Source: Legionella sp. MW5194 (GTDB taxonomy: Bacteria > Pseudomonadota > Gammaproteobacteria > Legionellales > Legionellaceae). Taken from it: a DNA stretch of 64,000 bases. The notes below the pieces were generated by a model. It did not search any database. It saw only the letters and a program-made list of their open reading frames with translations, and was not told the origin of the DNA. This document shows positions 39,302-48,724 of this stretch, piece by piece (position 1 is the stretch's first letter; each line of letters opens with the position of its first letter). The position numbers and the translations under genes were made by a program. The DNA is taken from assembly GCF_016864235.1 (NCBI RefSeq), contig NZ_CP045733.1:1-64000 (forward strand). Reading direction: 5' to 3'.

Positions 39302-39789
39302 TTGCTACATTGCTACACGACCATCAAATCATTGAAACCTGATGGATAAAATTATCCATTAAATCATAGGGTAATTCGGTTTTTTCTGTTATAAATCCGA
39401 TTAATTAATTGTAGCAAAACTCGTGCTACTGTATTGCTACATAACGCTACACTAAGAACACCGAAAAAACACATCCTGAAATAGGCAAAAGAGGGTGTCC
39501 TCAGTTGTGGCTTGGGTTTCTTCATGTTTTGTTTTTTTAAGTTCTTTTGTTTTTTGCAAAGAGTTCCTTATTTATAATAATTTTCTATAAATAAGGAAAA
39601 TGGCAGAAACAAGACGTGATCCAGTGAAATTTATTAATCTCTGAAATTGTAGCGATATGTAGCATTTATGTAGCAATATATTGCTACATAAATGCATTCA
39701 TTTTGATGCGATGAATATTGTTATGATCCTTGTGAACACTGTATTATCTGATCAATATAGGTATGCTCGTTTGTCAACGAGTAGCAAAA
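39302..39789. repeat. Iteron-like TTGCTACA cluster in a gene-free region
   Basis: The 830-bp gap between the ATPase and the gene at 39847 contains many copies of TTGCTACA or its reverse TGTAGCAA: two back to back at 39302-39317, others near 39409, 39434, 39446, 39647, 39658 and a palindromic pair at 39662-39695, with related GTAGCA copies near 39780. Such arrays are found at plasmid or phage replication origins, partition sites and recombinase sites. No coding region is visible here. Confidence 0.65.
39662..39695. repeat. Perfect 34-bp palindrome
   Basis: Left arm GCATTTATGTAGCAATA is followed without spacer by its exact reverse complement. It contains two TGTAGCAA-type motifs facing each other, so a dimeric protein binding the cluster would see a symmetric site here. 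Confidence 0.85.
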
Positions 39790-39846
39790 GTAGCATGGTG
39801 CTCAATGGGTGAATATTAGAATAACGTTTAAATCAAGGGGAAGTTA

Positions 39847-40326
39847 ATGCCTTCTGAAAAATCTCGGTACCTTAACAGAGGACCTAAATCACCTGTGGAT
39901 ATGCATCAGCTGAAAAAGTATTTAAACTCTTTTACTAAAGAACATTTGGCTGAAATTGTTCTTTTAAATGCACAATATAATTCTGTCTTATGGAGGGCTT
40001 TAAGTGCATCTATTGGAATGCGACTTGCCAATGGAGACTGGGAAGAGATAAAGAAAGCCATTGACTATGCATTTTATTTCCCTGAGTACATCCGTTATAC
40101 AGAAAATGGGTATGGATTCATTATTTATGAAATGATTAATGCGCTTGAGTTCTTGTATAAAGATAGAGACAAGCAATTTATTTTGCAGGTTGCTGATTAT
40201 ATGTTTGAGCAGGCAGAACAGGCTCTTGAATCTTTTGAAGAAGGTTGGGATTGGACTTGTGCATTAGAAAGCCTTAAAGACTGGATAAGAAATAAAAAAT
40301 CAAATGTAAATGAAGGTGTAACTTAA
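39847..40326 (+). CDS. Hypothetical helical protein
   Basis: A 159-residue protein, soluble and predicted helical (KQFILQVADYMFEQAEQALE), rich in aromatic residues. No domain recognised. Good AAGGGGAAG ribosome site. It lies directly downstream of the iteron-like cluster, so it may belong to the same mobile or replication module. Confidence 0.65.
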   Translation: MPSEKSRYLNRGPKSPVDMHQLKKYLNSFTKEHLAEIVLLNAQYNSVLWRALSASIGMRLANGDWEEIKKAIDYAFYFPEYIRYTENGYGFIIYEMINALEFLYKDRDKQFILQVADYMFEQAEQALESFEEGWDWTCALESLKDWIRNKKSNVNEGVT

Positions 40327-40498
40327 TAGAATTAACACAGAAAAAACAACTTTTATCTCATTGGCTTTCTCCTAAATGAAAGGGATCGCAAGCAGGCGCA
40401 CAATCGTGAAAGAGATGTTGCTTAAAATTTTTTCTTAGGGATACTTAAATAATCTTTTGATTCAACTTCCCTAATCCCCTTTATAAATTTCGTGATGA

Positions 40499-40528
40499 TT
40501 GACCTTTTATTATAAAAAGCACTATAAT
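40499..40528 (+). promoter_or_regulatory. Sigma70-type promoter of the toxin-antitoxin operon
   Basis: TTGACC and TATAAT separated by 18 bases, about 37 bases before the antitoxin ATG. The -10 box is a perfect consensus. Overlapping AT-rich symmetry could serve autoregulation by the antitoxin. Confidence 0.7.
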
Positions 40529-40564
40529 TAAGTCATAATAAAGGTATTTATTTAGGTCATTAAA

Positions 40565-40816
40565 ATGCAAACTTTATATGCAACACAAGTCGCTAGCATT
40601 AGCGAATTAAAGAAAAATCCCACAAAACTTATTAATGATGCGCATGGGATGCCCGTGGTGATTCTTAACCATAATGTAGCTGCTGCTTATTTAATTCCAG
40701 CAGAAACTTTTGAAAAACTGATGGATGCTGTTGACGAAAGCGAGCTAAAAAGCATTGTAGAACAACGCCTTTCAGAGCCCTTTACGCCAGTTAAGGTTGC
40801 GCTTGATGATCTATGA
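40565..40816 (+). CDS. Phd/YefM-family antitoxin
   Basis: An 83-residue antitoxin. The N-terminal ATQVASISELKKNPTKLI and VVILNHNVAAAYLIP are the DNA-binding Phd/YefM fold; the C-terminal tail should wrap and block the toxin. It overlaps the toxin gene by 11 bases and has its own strong promoter, the usual arrangement of type II modules. Confidence 0.88.
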   Translation: MQTLYATQVASISELKKNPTKLINDAHGMPVVILNHNVAAAYLIPAETFEKLMDAVDESELKSIVEQRLSEPFTPVKVALDDL

Positions 40817-41093
40817 GTTACATTTCCATCCGCTTGCGTTAAAAGAATGGAAGAAACTATCGAAGGAGTTGCAGGAACAGTTTAAAAAACTATTAAAACG
40901 GCGACTGGAAAATCCGCATGTTATTTCTGCCAAACTTAGTGGCCATCTTAAAGATTGCTATAAGATAAAATTGCATCAGGCTGGCTATAGATTGGTCTAC
41001 CAAGTTAACGATAATAAAATGATTCTCCTTGTTGTTGCTGTAGGCAAGCGAAACAAAAATAAAGTCTATGAGTCAGCAGAAGATAGGACTTAA
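40806..41093 (+). CDS. RelE/ParE-superfamily toxin
   Basis: A 95-residue toxin. Features LHFHPLALKEWKKL, LSGHLKDCYKIKL and YRLVYQV, ending with VAVGKRNKNKVY, are typical of RelE mRNA interferases. The ATG at 40806 gives the normal RelE start; a TTG at 40797 is less likely. Expected to cleave mRNA at the ribosome when the antitoxin is degraded. Confidence 0.88.
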   Translation: MIYELHFHPLALKEWKKLSKELQEQFKKLLKRRLENPHVISAKLSGHLKDCYKIKLHQAGYRLVYQVNDNKMILLVVAVGKRNKNKVYESAEDRT

Positions 41094-41247
41094 GCTGATG
41101 ATGAATAGGGTATTTGATGGTGTGCACCTGAAGTGATTCTTAAAAATAACAACTACAGAAACTTGCTAATTTAACTTAGTTTATGCAATCAATTTGATGA
41201 CTGGATTAATGGTCGTTTTAACAGGTTTAAAAAAATTATTATATCTA

Positions 41248-41278
41248 TTGACCTTGCCGTTACGTCAACCCTTATCGT
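41248..41278 (+). promoter_or_regulatory. MerR-type promoter with 19-bp spacer
   Basis: TTGACC and TATCGT are separated by 19 bases, the over-long spacer that MerR proteins correct by bending DNA. The spacer contains the inverted repeat TTGAC...GTCAA (41248-41268). It lies upstream of the MerR gene, so autoregulation is likely. Confidence 0.65.
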
Positions 41279-41305
41279 GTATGTTGTCAATTAGAGGAGA
41301 GCAAA

Positions 41306-42067
41306 ATGGCATACACGATTAATCAATTGGCGAGGCTTTCAGGGGTCAGTACCCGCACTCTGCGATTCTATGATGAAATTGCTTTATTAAAACCTGCCTA
41401 CTATGGTGGCAATCAATATCGTTATTACAAAGAAGAGCAGCTGCTTATGTTACAGCAGATTTTATTTTTTCGTGAGCTTGGTTTTCCTCTAAATGATATC
41501 CAACAGATTATGAGTAGTGATGATTTTGATAAAATAGAATCATTAAAAAGACATAAATCTGCTTTGGAATCTAGTCTTGAACGAACAGCAACGCTCATCA
41601 AGACGATTGATAAAACCATTTCACATTTAAGAGGAAAAATAATTATGCGTGATGCGGAAATGTATGATGGCTTCGATCCCATCAAACAACAAGAGCACGA
41701 AAAATATATGCTCGAAACAGGAGTGATATCACAAAAGCAAATTGATGATAGTTGGACGCGTGTTTCTCACTGGAAAAAATCAAATTGGGAACAGTTTAAA
41801 AATGCGGGTGAAAAGCTTAATCTTGAGCTGGCCAATGCATTAGCAAAAGGAGTTAGGACTGATTCGGATGAGGTTCAGGCATTAATCCAAGAACATTACG
41901 ATTGGGTTAATAATTTTTGGACACCAACAAAGGAGACATATTTAGGACTTGGAAAAATGTACCTGGACCATCCAGATTTTCGATTATTTTATAATAAATA
42001 TCACCCTGGTTTGGTTGATTATTTGGTAGCTGCTATGAGAGTTTTTGCTGAACGTAAGCTATCGTGA
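41306..42067 (+). CDS. MerR-family regulator with TipAS domain
   Basis: A 253-residue regulator. The N-terminal MerR helix-turn-helix (YTINQLARLSGVSTRTLRFY) is followed by a dimerisation helix (about 75-110) and a C-terminal TipAS/antibiotic-recognition domain with HYDWVNNFWTPTKETYLGLG. TipA-like proteins sense bulky drugs such as thiopeptides. The following alpha/beta hydrolase may be its target. Ribosome site GAGGAG. Confidence 0.9.
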   Translation: MAYTINQLARLSGVSTRTLRFYDEIALLKPAYYGGNQYRYYKEEQLLMLQQILFFRELGFPLNDIQQIMSSDDFDKIESLKRHKSALESSLERTATLIKTIDKTISHLRGKIIMRDAEMYDGFDPIKQQEHEKYMLETGVISQKQIDDSWTRVSHWKKSNWEQFKNAGEKLNLELANALAKGVRTDSDEVQALIQEHYDWVNNFWTPTKETYLGLGKMYLDHPDFRLFYNKYHPGLVDYLVAAMRVFAERKLS

Positions 42068-42124
42068 TCATCTTGCTCTGCTGATAGAAGCATCAGTAGA
42101 GCACTATCTTTCTGGGAAATTATT

Positions 42125-43000
42125 ATGAATACCAAAATTTGCTTTACTAATTCTACTATTCTGTTAAACGATGGCAGAACACTTGGATATGCTGAGTTTG
42201 GAGATCCAAAAGGAGAGGTAGTTTTTTATTTTCATGGACTTCCAGGTTCTAGGCTTGAGGCTGGGCATTGGGAAAATATAGCATGTTTAAATCATTATCG
42301 ATTAATTAGTATTGATAGACCAGGAATGGGTTTATCTTCTAAACATCCAACGCGCACTATTCTTTCATGGGCTGATGATGTTGAGGCTCTTGCCAATTAC
42401 TTAGGTATCCCTAAATTTTCTATTATAGGTCACTCTGGTGGAGCTCCTTTTGTTGCAGGATGTGGATATAAAATACCTCATCGGTTAAATAAAATAGCGA
42501 TTGTCTCAGGTATGGGGCCTTTTGAAATACCTGAGGCTACAGCAAGTCTAGGACGAGGACAGCGGTTTATAAATAAAATGATTAAAGCAATACCCCCAAT
42601 TGCTACCGTCATGGTAAATCTCATGTTTTTGATGCTGAAAAAACCCGGGATATTAAAAAAAATGACGAGTAAAATGTCAGAGGTAGATCAGCGTATTTTA
42701 GGTGACACAGAAGCTGGTGATTTATTTATCCAATCATCGTTAGAGGCTTTTAAAGGTGGTATTACAGGCGTATCTCAAGAAATTCAATTAAGCCTAAAGC
42801 CTTGGGGATTTGATATGAGCCATATAAAGTGCCCTGTTGTCATTTGGCAAGGTAGATTAGATAAACAAGCTCCGTTAGCTCATGCCAATCTTTATGCAAA
42901 ATTAATCCCTAACGCCTCACTAAAAGTTTTGGATCATGAAGGACATATCTCGTTGCTCATTAACCATGGTGAGAAAATTTTGCGCAGTGTTCGTGAATAA
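42125..43000 (+). CDS. Alpha/beta hydrolase
   Basis: A 291-residue hydrolase: oxyanion region HGLPGSR, nucleophile elbow GHSGGAP near residue 103, and catalytic His in HEGHISLL. No signal peptide. Position 57 bases after the TipAS regulator suggests drug-inducible expression. Substrate unknown. Confidence 0.85.
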   Translation: MNTKICFTNSTILLNDGRTLGYAEFGDPKGEVVFYFHGLPGSRLEAGHWENIACLNHYRLISIDRPGMGLSSKHPTRTILSWADDVEALANYLGIPKFSIIGHSGGAPFVAGCGYKIPHRLNKIAIVSGMGPFEIPEATASLGRGQRFINKMIKAIPPIATVMVNLMFLMLKKPGILKKMTSKMSEVDQRILGDTEAGDLFIQSSLEAFKGGITGVSQEIQLSLKPWGFDMSHIKCPVVIWQGRLDKQAPLAHANLYAKLIPNASLKVLDHEGHISLLINHGEKILRSVRE

Positions 43001-43093
43001 AATTTTGCATCGTCGCTACTATTTTAGGTTACAACCGTATTGGAAGTAACGATCGTGATAAAAGTGGCATACAAGAGAACATTTTTATTTATA

Positions 43094-43276
43094 TTAGAGC
43101 GTTAGATTCAACGATTTTCCCCCAATTTCACAATTGTCGCTATTGCCTGTAAGATAAACGTAGCCCATCGTTTTAAGTTCTGTTTGCAATCCCAATAAAT
43201 TATAAAACTGCTCACATTCAGCAAGTTTATTAACTGCTAGGGCTATATGTCCCAAACTGGCATTTTTGGGTAACAT
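43094..43276 (-). pseudogene. Truncated VOC/glyoxalase-fold protein
   Basis: Only the first 60 residues of a vicinal-oxygen-chelate protein remain: LGHIALAVNKLAECEQFYNLLGL is the typical first beta-alpha unit. The chain breaks off after YVYLTGNSDN, with an unrelated ending. Normal family length is about 120-150. A good ribosome site remains (AGGACC). Confidence 0.65.
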
Positions 43277-43331
43277 TTTTTAGGTCCTTATTTGAATGTA
43301 AGTTGGTTCATATTGGAAGCATTGTTTATTA

Positions 43332-43643
43332 TTAGATACTCTCAACCCGAAACGCTTGATAAGAAGGTGATTCATAGGGATGAGCCTTCTTTAAGGCCGC
43401 AACAGCCACTGTGATTTGCTCTTCAGTACAGATAATTTCTACTTTATATTCAGGTACTCTTTCAAGCTGATTGATTTCCCCAATAAAAGCATGGCTTCCA
43501 GGTAATGGCATAAATTGCCCCTCACCCAATGTTTGCCAAGCACAATGCTGATAATGATCAACACTCCCTGCGCCTGTAGCAAAAATAGCATTTTTAACAA
43601 TTTCTAAATGGGTTTCTGGAACACAAAAACAAAGCATGTACAT
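43332..43643 (-). CDS. YqfO/NIF3-like small protein
   Basis: A 103-residue protein matching the single-domain YqfO family related to the NIF3 insert: CFCVPETHLEIVKNAIFATGAG, then GSHAFIGE and AHPYESPSY. Start at ATG 43643 behind AGGTGATATC; the longer frame to 43679 overlaps the next gene. Role unknown; probably metal or small-molecule binding. Confidence 0.8.
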   Translation of the reverse strand: MYMLCFCVPETHLEIVKNAIFATGAGSVDHYQHCAWQTLGEGQFMPLPGSHAFIGEINQLERVPEYKVEIICTEEQITVAVAALKKAHPYESPSYQAFRVESI

Positions 43644-43651
43644 GATATCAC

Positions 43652-44227
43652 CTATGGGGAAATTAATTCTGATTTCCAAGAATCTTCTATCTTCGTATAG
43701 CGAATTACTTCAGAAAAAGAAATAGAGCCGACCGTGTAGAAAATCCATGTTTCTGGGATAAAGCGAAAACCGAAATAATACTCGCTCATAGGGATAGGAA
43801 GTCCTGCAAATTGATCACTCAATTCTTTTTTCCTGGTTTCCAATTGGTTTAAATCTTTAATGACAAGTCCTGAAGTAGGAGCATAAGCAGAGAATCTCAA
43901 TTGGCGTTCACGAGGAAGAGTACTCCAAAAAGCTTCATTTTCTTCTTGAGAAATGGGGATTGCTGTACCTTCTAAAATAACTTGTCGGTTCTGCATCGCA
44001 AATAAAAAATTTAAACAGGATTTAGGGTTATTTAATAATTCAGCAACCTTGCGTGTTTTTTGCTGCGTAAAAAATAAAAGACTCTCTGTTTCAATTTCCC
44101 GAATGGCCACCACTCGACTATGAGGTTCGCTAGAGCTGCTACAAGTACTTAAAACAGCACAGGAAGGATCCTCAATCCCCCTTTCTTTTTCCTTGTTCAA
44201 CCATTCTTTTAGCATGTTAAAGGGCAC
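43652..44227 (-). CDS. Pyridoxamine 5'-phosphate oxidase-family protein
   Basis: A 191-residue FMN-binding split-barrel protein related to PdxH: SEPHSRVVAIREI, FFTQQKTRKVAELLNNP and RQLRFSAYAPTSGLV. The C-terminus (EYYFGFRFIPETWIFY) matches the PdxH dimerisation region. It could oxidise pyridoxamine phosphate or act on another flavin substrate; a second housekeeping pdxH is expected elsewhere. Confidence 0.85.
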   Translation of the reverse strand: MPFNMLKEWLNKEKERGIEDPSCAVLSTCSSSSEPHSRVVAIREIETESLLFFTQQKTRKVAELLNNPKSCLNFLFAMQNRQVILEGTAIPISQEENEAFWSTLPRERQLRFSAYAPTSGLVIKDLNQLETRKKELSDQFAGLPIPMSEYYFGFRFIPETWIFYTVGSISFSEVIRYTKIEDSWKSELISP

Positions 44228-44277
44228 GAGTTTCTCCTGTAAATTGGTGTGATAAAGTTAAAAGTATTAAACAAAAC

Positions 44278-45786
44278 TCATGTTGGCACTTTGCATGCGC
44301 GTGGATTCACTTCCACCATCGTTTTTGAACCTGATTTTACAATGCGTATTTGATTGTGCTCCACTAATAATTCAACCGCTTGGTCGCGTTTTATTTTATC
44401 TCGCAATGGACTTAATTGTTGAATAGTTCGTAAGGTTGTTGAACTAATATTTTTTTCAATAAACCAGTCCATAAGTTTTAGGGCATCGGAAAACTGCAAA
44501 GAAACGGTTTCAGTAGGCATAATTCGTCGTGCTTCTTGCAAATGCCAACTAATTATTTCAATGGCATTTTCGGTATGCTCTACACCAATATCCCCATGGC
44601 GTCCTTCAAAAAGATGAAAGAGTGCTGCAAGCCGCGCTGTATTTTCAGCGGCCTTTGACGCGAAATCAACGACATCGACCCACTGGCCTTGAGGTTTTAA
44701 CCCAGCTTCCACTGCATTAAAAAATAAAATCCATTGTTGTTTTGCGGCCATACTCATTTTCAACAATGGAAGTTGAATACAACCTTGATGGCTTAATTGT
44801 TCTGACTGGTTTAAGCAGGCAGTGACGCGTTGCTCATAATGGGTTAGAGAATGTAAAGAGGCAGGCGGCTCTTGGTAAAATCGATTTCCCATACTATTGG
44901 CAGGATAAGCCATAAGGCAACGAGCTAAAAAACCGCTTTGTCGGCTAATACCGGATGCTTGCTTGGTAAGTTGTTGTAAGATAAGCGGTTGCATCATCAA
45001 GTTAAGTGTTAAACGCCGATTTTCAATGGTAAATCCTTGCGTTGTCTTACGATGTGCTGTGAACGTCTTACCGTCCCACAAACGATTAAGCAATGCTACA
45101 AAACGAGTTGGATTGCCTTGCATGCTATGGCTACCCAAGATGATGCCTGCCTCATCAGACCATAAGGATGCAGAAGGCCAACCTTGGGCTAAATGAATAG
45201 CCAGTGCTTCTTGGGTAGCATCTTCAAAATAAAGAGTGGGTTGCAAAGGAATTTCCGGTTCTTGATGAATTAACTCATCAAGCATTTCTTTGGCATAATC
45301 CGAGTCTTCTCCCGTATAGGTTGCACGTTTGATTTGGGAGAATAAACTGTCTTTTTCCATTTGCCATACTTGGTGTTGCGTTAGCGCTGACAACACTTCA
45401 GGTTCGCGCCTTTTACGAATAAGTGTTTCCCAGTGACGCGCTGCCCTCGAAAAAACATTATCTGCAGCAGTTTTTCGGGTGCCAGAGCCGCTGGCAATTA
45501 AAAAATAAAGCGATACAGGACTAATTAAATAGTTGTCTCGCGCTACATTGGCAAGTGATTGACATGATAAAGACATGTTAGCCAAGGCGCTGCATGCAAT
45601 CAAAGGCAGAGGTTGCTGTCCATATTGTTGATAGTCTACTACGGCTTTTTTAACAATTGAGGGAAGTGCCTCAACTGGGTAAGGACAGTCAGGGGCTAAG
45701 ATTGGGGAAAGTGGAATAGGTTGTCCCCATGTAATGCTTTGATGTAGATTATTTTTAATCTCTAATTCATTCTGTTCAATAGTCAT
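44278..45786 (-). CDS. DUF3987 protein
   Basis: A 502-residue protein of the DUF3987 (YfjI-like) group, typical of prophages, plasmids and integrative elements and related to primase-helicase ATPases. The P-loop region reads ASGSGTRKTAA near residue 99, with Thr-Arg where Gly normally precedes Lys, so ATP binding may be altered. LWSDEAGIILGSH near 205 looks like Walker B. It stands alone; no partner primase or integrase is seen nearby. Confidence 0.8.
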   Translation of the reverse strand: MTIEQNELEIKNNLHQSITWGQPIPLSPILAPDCPYPVEALPSIVKKAVVDYQQYGQQPLPLIACSALANMSLSCQSLANVARDNYLISPVSLYFLIASGSGTRKTAADNVFSRAARHWETLIRKRREPEVLSALTQHQVWQMEKDSLFSQIKRATYTGEDSDYAKEMLDELIHQEPEIPLQPTLYFEDATQEALAIHLAQGWPSASLWSDEAGIILGSHSMQGNPTRFVALLNRLWDGKTFTAHRKTTQGFTIENRRLTLNLMMQPLILQQLTKQASGISRQSGFLARCLMAYPANSMGNRFYQEPPASLHSLTHYEQRVTACLNQSEQLSHQGCIQLPLLKMSMAAKQQWILFFNAVEAGLKPQGQWVDVVDFASKAAENTARLAALFHLFEGRHGDIGVEHTENAIEIISWHLQEARRIMPTETVSLQFSDALKLMDWFIEKNISSTTLRTIQQLSPLRDKIKRDQAVELLVEHNQIRIVKSGSKTMVEVNPRACKVPT

Positions 45787-45934
45787 TGTTTTAGAGGATA
45801 AAGTTTTGGTTTTCGATTTTACCAGTAGCCTCAGTATGATGTAAAATTAGTGGCTGAAATATACTGATGATGCTAAATACTGGCTCTATGGCGATTCGGA
45901 TATAGCGCTTCTATTAAAAATTGTTAGGGTCTAG

Positions 45935-46405
45935 ATGATTGTAAAATGTGTACGAGCTGGTGTCCATGAATTAAAACAGATCAATGAGTTAATGTATCGC
46001 TCAAAATCTTATTGGGGATATGATAAAGCATTTATGGATAAATTCATGCAGCTTTTTCAAATGACCACAGACTATCTTGAAAAAAATACAGTGCAACTTT
46101 TTTGTGAAAGAAATACTGAAAAACCCGAAAAGGTGATGGGTTTTTATAGTTTTAGCATCAGAAATAAAGAGTCTGAACTGGATAATTTTTTTATTGATCT
46201 AGATTATATTGGTAAAGGCTTCGGTAAAAAAATGTGGTCTATGATGGTAGAAGATTTTAAATCAAATGGTGTTAGTAGATTCAAATTATGGAGCGATCCT
46301 GGTGCTGAACCATTTTACAAGAAAATGGGATGCATCAAAATTGGTGTTAAAAAATCTCCTATGATGCCAAATAGATATCCCATTATTTTTGAGTATAAGA
46401 TTTGA
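45935..46405 (+). CDS. GNAT-family N-acetyltransferase
   Basis: A 156-residue acetyltransferase. Motif A reads LDYIGKGFGKKMWS, the Q/RxxGxG/A acetyl-CoA site, followed by LWSDPGAEPFYKKMGC. Substrate unknown. Convergent with the truncated methyltransferase. Confidence 0.88.
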   Translation: MIVKCVRAGVHELKQINELMYRSKSYWGYDKAFMDKFMQLFQMTTDYLEKNTVQLFCERNTEKPEKVMGFYSFSIRNKESELDNFFIDLDYIGKGFGKKMWSMMVEDFKSNGVSRFKLWSDPGAEPFYKKMGCIKIGVKKSPMMPNRYPIIFEYKI

Positions 46406-46421
46406 AGAAGTTTTTTTCATT

Positions 46422-46931
46422 TTACTCTGGAGTAATGTGGTTTTTTTGAGCAACCCAAACAGTTGCTTCCCCACAATCAGGATCCCTAATGTTATGTACA
46501 AGGACTTTAAAATGGCACTTTAGAAGAATTTGAGTATATTCTTCAGACGAAAGGGATGCATGATATAAATCATATCCCCCATTATCACCCCAGACTTCCC
46601 CGTACTCGGGTCCGGAAGTAAATATTAATAAACCATTTTGCTCTACCAAAGAAGCAAGAGATTTTAATGTTTTTCGTTGATCATCATGAGGTAAATGAAA
46701 GAAACTATGCCAGGCAATGACCGCATCGAATTTCTCTTGTAAATCTAAAGTTCTCATATCAGCAAGTAGCCATTTTGCATCTGGGAATCTTATCTTGTAT
46801 TGCTCAATCATTTTTTGACTTGCATCAATGCCCGTTACTTTATATCCTTGTTTAATTAAAAATTGTGCTATGGGTTCGCCTGTACCGCAGCCATCCGATA
46901 TTTCAACTGAACAAAACCACCGCCAATACAT
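46422..46931 (-). pseudogene. 5'-truncated SAM-dependent methyltransferase
   Basis: The SAM motif I remains as SDGCGTGEP, followed by VTGIDASQKMIEQY and FDAVIAWHSFFHL, a class I methyltransferase with an intact C-terminus. Everything upstream of motif I (normally 35-50 residues) is missing and replaced by the end of the RibD-C gene. The overlap with that gene marks a deletion or recombination junction near 46905-46915. Confidence 0.75.
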
Positions 46932-47430
46932 TTGGTTTCAAGATGCTCCAGTTCAATGTCTTGTGTCAAATGTACAAATAATGAACGACCAGAACCTAGC
47001 AAGACTGGTGCGATGGTTATTGTTATTCATGGATTAAATTCGCGGCTATAAAATTTTGGACAGTTATTCCTCCATCAATATAAAGATGCTTAAATCCTTC
47101 ATCAGTTAACCGCTTAACGAGCTCGATGGGTGTTTCGGAAGATGCTGAAACATATTTTAAATGAGCAGGGATTTCTATAGGTTTGCTACTCATCACTATG
47201 ACAGGAAGCTCACCATAAGGCCAAGGGTCGAATGATAAGACTTTCTCAAAAGAATGCCTCCCCATAATGAGTCCATCGACCGTAGATATGAACTCTTTAT
47301 AACCACCATCCTCACCTGGGGGCACAAGCTCATTTGCTTTCATTAGCCAATCAATAGAACCATTATCTCTTGCAATAAAGCCATCAAGACTTGTAGCAAT
47401 AAATACAGAACATTTAGCAAACATCATCAT
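46868..47430 (-). pseudogene. Frameshifted RibD C-terminal / dihydrofolate reductase-like protein
   Basis: The first 135 codons encode a RibD-C family protein (FIATSLDGFIARDNGSIDWL, GLIMGRHSFEKV) and stop after AANLIHE. The remaining conserved end (APVLLGSGRSLFVH, CIGGGFVQLKYR) continues in another frame. One T is missing at about 47025 (GAATAACA instead of GAATTAACA). The 3' end runs into the methyltransferase fragment. Confidence 0.8.
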
Positions 47431-47449
47431 TTATCCTTTGTATACAGAC

Positions 47450-47788
47450 TTATTGATTGAGCTCATGCAGTGTAATAGCATTTCCTTCAGAATCGATGAT
47501 AATTGCCATTCTACATACGGGTGATGAAAAAGTATCCAATTTGAATGTTACCCCATTCTTTTTTAATTGTTGCGTTAAGGAATCCAAACCTTCCACTTCA
47601 AAAGCAATACTACCCCCGGACACAGCACTTGGTTTAACACCTTCCGCAAGGGTTGTGATTGCAAAGCATCCGCCTTGGGGTAAGTCGTACTCTATCCAAT
47701 GACCATTCGCAGATATTTTGCTAGGTATTAAACCAAGATTTTTTTTATAAAAATCCATCGCTCGATCTAAATTTTCGACAGGATACAT
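47450..47788 (-). CDS. VOC-family (glyoxalase/bleomycin resistance) protein
   Basis: A 112-residue VOC protein: YPVENLDRAMDFYKKNLGL, a central ALxFEVEGLDS region and MAIIIDSEGNAITLHELN at the end, an almost complete fold. The in-frame sequence upstream (VKKVAFT) also fits the family but has no start codon, so a few residues may have been lost; the first ATG is used. Confidence 0.75.
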   Translation of the reverse strand: MYPVENLDRAMDFYKKNLGLIPSKISANGHWIEYDLPQGGCFAITTLAEGVKPSAVSGGSIAFEVEGLDSLTQQLKKNGVTFKLDTFSSPVCRMAIIIDSEGNAITLHELNQ

Positions 47789-47852
47789 GGTAAACGCTAC
47801 TTTTTTAACATGGTTTCTCCTTTAAATAATTTTTCCCATTATTATAAGCTCA

Positions 47853-48546
47853 CATGCGCCCAAATGTCGTCATGGTGAAAATGATCGATTATTTATCGAA
47901 GCGGTTTGCTGGATTATCAGGACTGGCGCGCCTTGGAGAGATTTGCCACCTGATTATGGAAAATGGCAAAGTGTTTATGGTCGCTATAATCGATGGGTTA
48001 AAAATGGACATTTCAATGGAATACTTGAAATTTTAAAAAAAAGATGGCGATCACGAATGGCACATGATGGATGGTAGCGTTATTCGAGCACATCAACATG
48101 CGGCTGGAGCTCAAGGCGGCCAAGAGAAACAAGCACTAGGCCGAAGCAAAGGTGGTTTTAGCTCAAAAATCCATGTAAAGGTTGATTCTTTTGGATTGCC
48201 TTTGAGTTTTATTTTAACACCTGGACAAGACAGTGAGATAAAAACAGCAAAGGAATTGCTCGGTGATGAACTATCCGAGTATTTATTAGCCGATAAGGCT
48301 TATGATAGCAATGAATTTCGCGGGGAGTTGAAAAATAGAGGAATCACGGCGGTCATCCCATCCAAAAAGAATCGCATCATACCTATAGAGCATGATACAC
48401 ATATATACAAAGAGCGTAATTACGTTGAGCGTTTTTTTAATCGAGTCAAAAGTTTTAGGAGAATTGCTACACATTATGATAAAACAGCTATCATGTTTCT
48501 AGGAGCACTAACTCTAGTAAGTATTATATTGTGGCTGAAACTTTAA
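47853..48546 (+). mobile_element. IS5-family (IS427-like) transposase remnant
   Basis: Two frames make one DDE transposase. Frame 1 covers [34 protein letters not shown] (split here as CRHGENDRL and [13 protein letters not shown]); frame 2 starts around [10 protein letters not shown] and ends intact with LVSIILWLKL. The frames join at a run of eight A residues (48035-48042), the kind of site used for programmed frameshifting in this group. The first ~45 residues and the left end are missing, so it is not an active element. Confidence 0.8.
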
Positions 48547-48724
48547 AAACACGCCCTAGTATTAAAGTGCCATTGTTACCTAAAAATAAATTTTTTTAAA
48601 GAATTCACTCTAGACATTGAATAGAACTATTTGTTTTTCTAGCAGTATTTGGAAAATTAATTACTAATAAAGAAAGACTTTGGTTATCTATCTGTATGAA
48701 AATACTATAACAACTTTATGTCAC

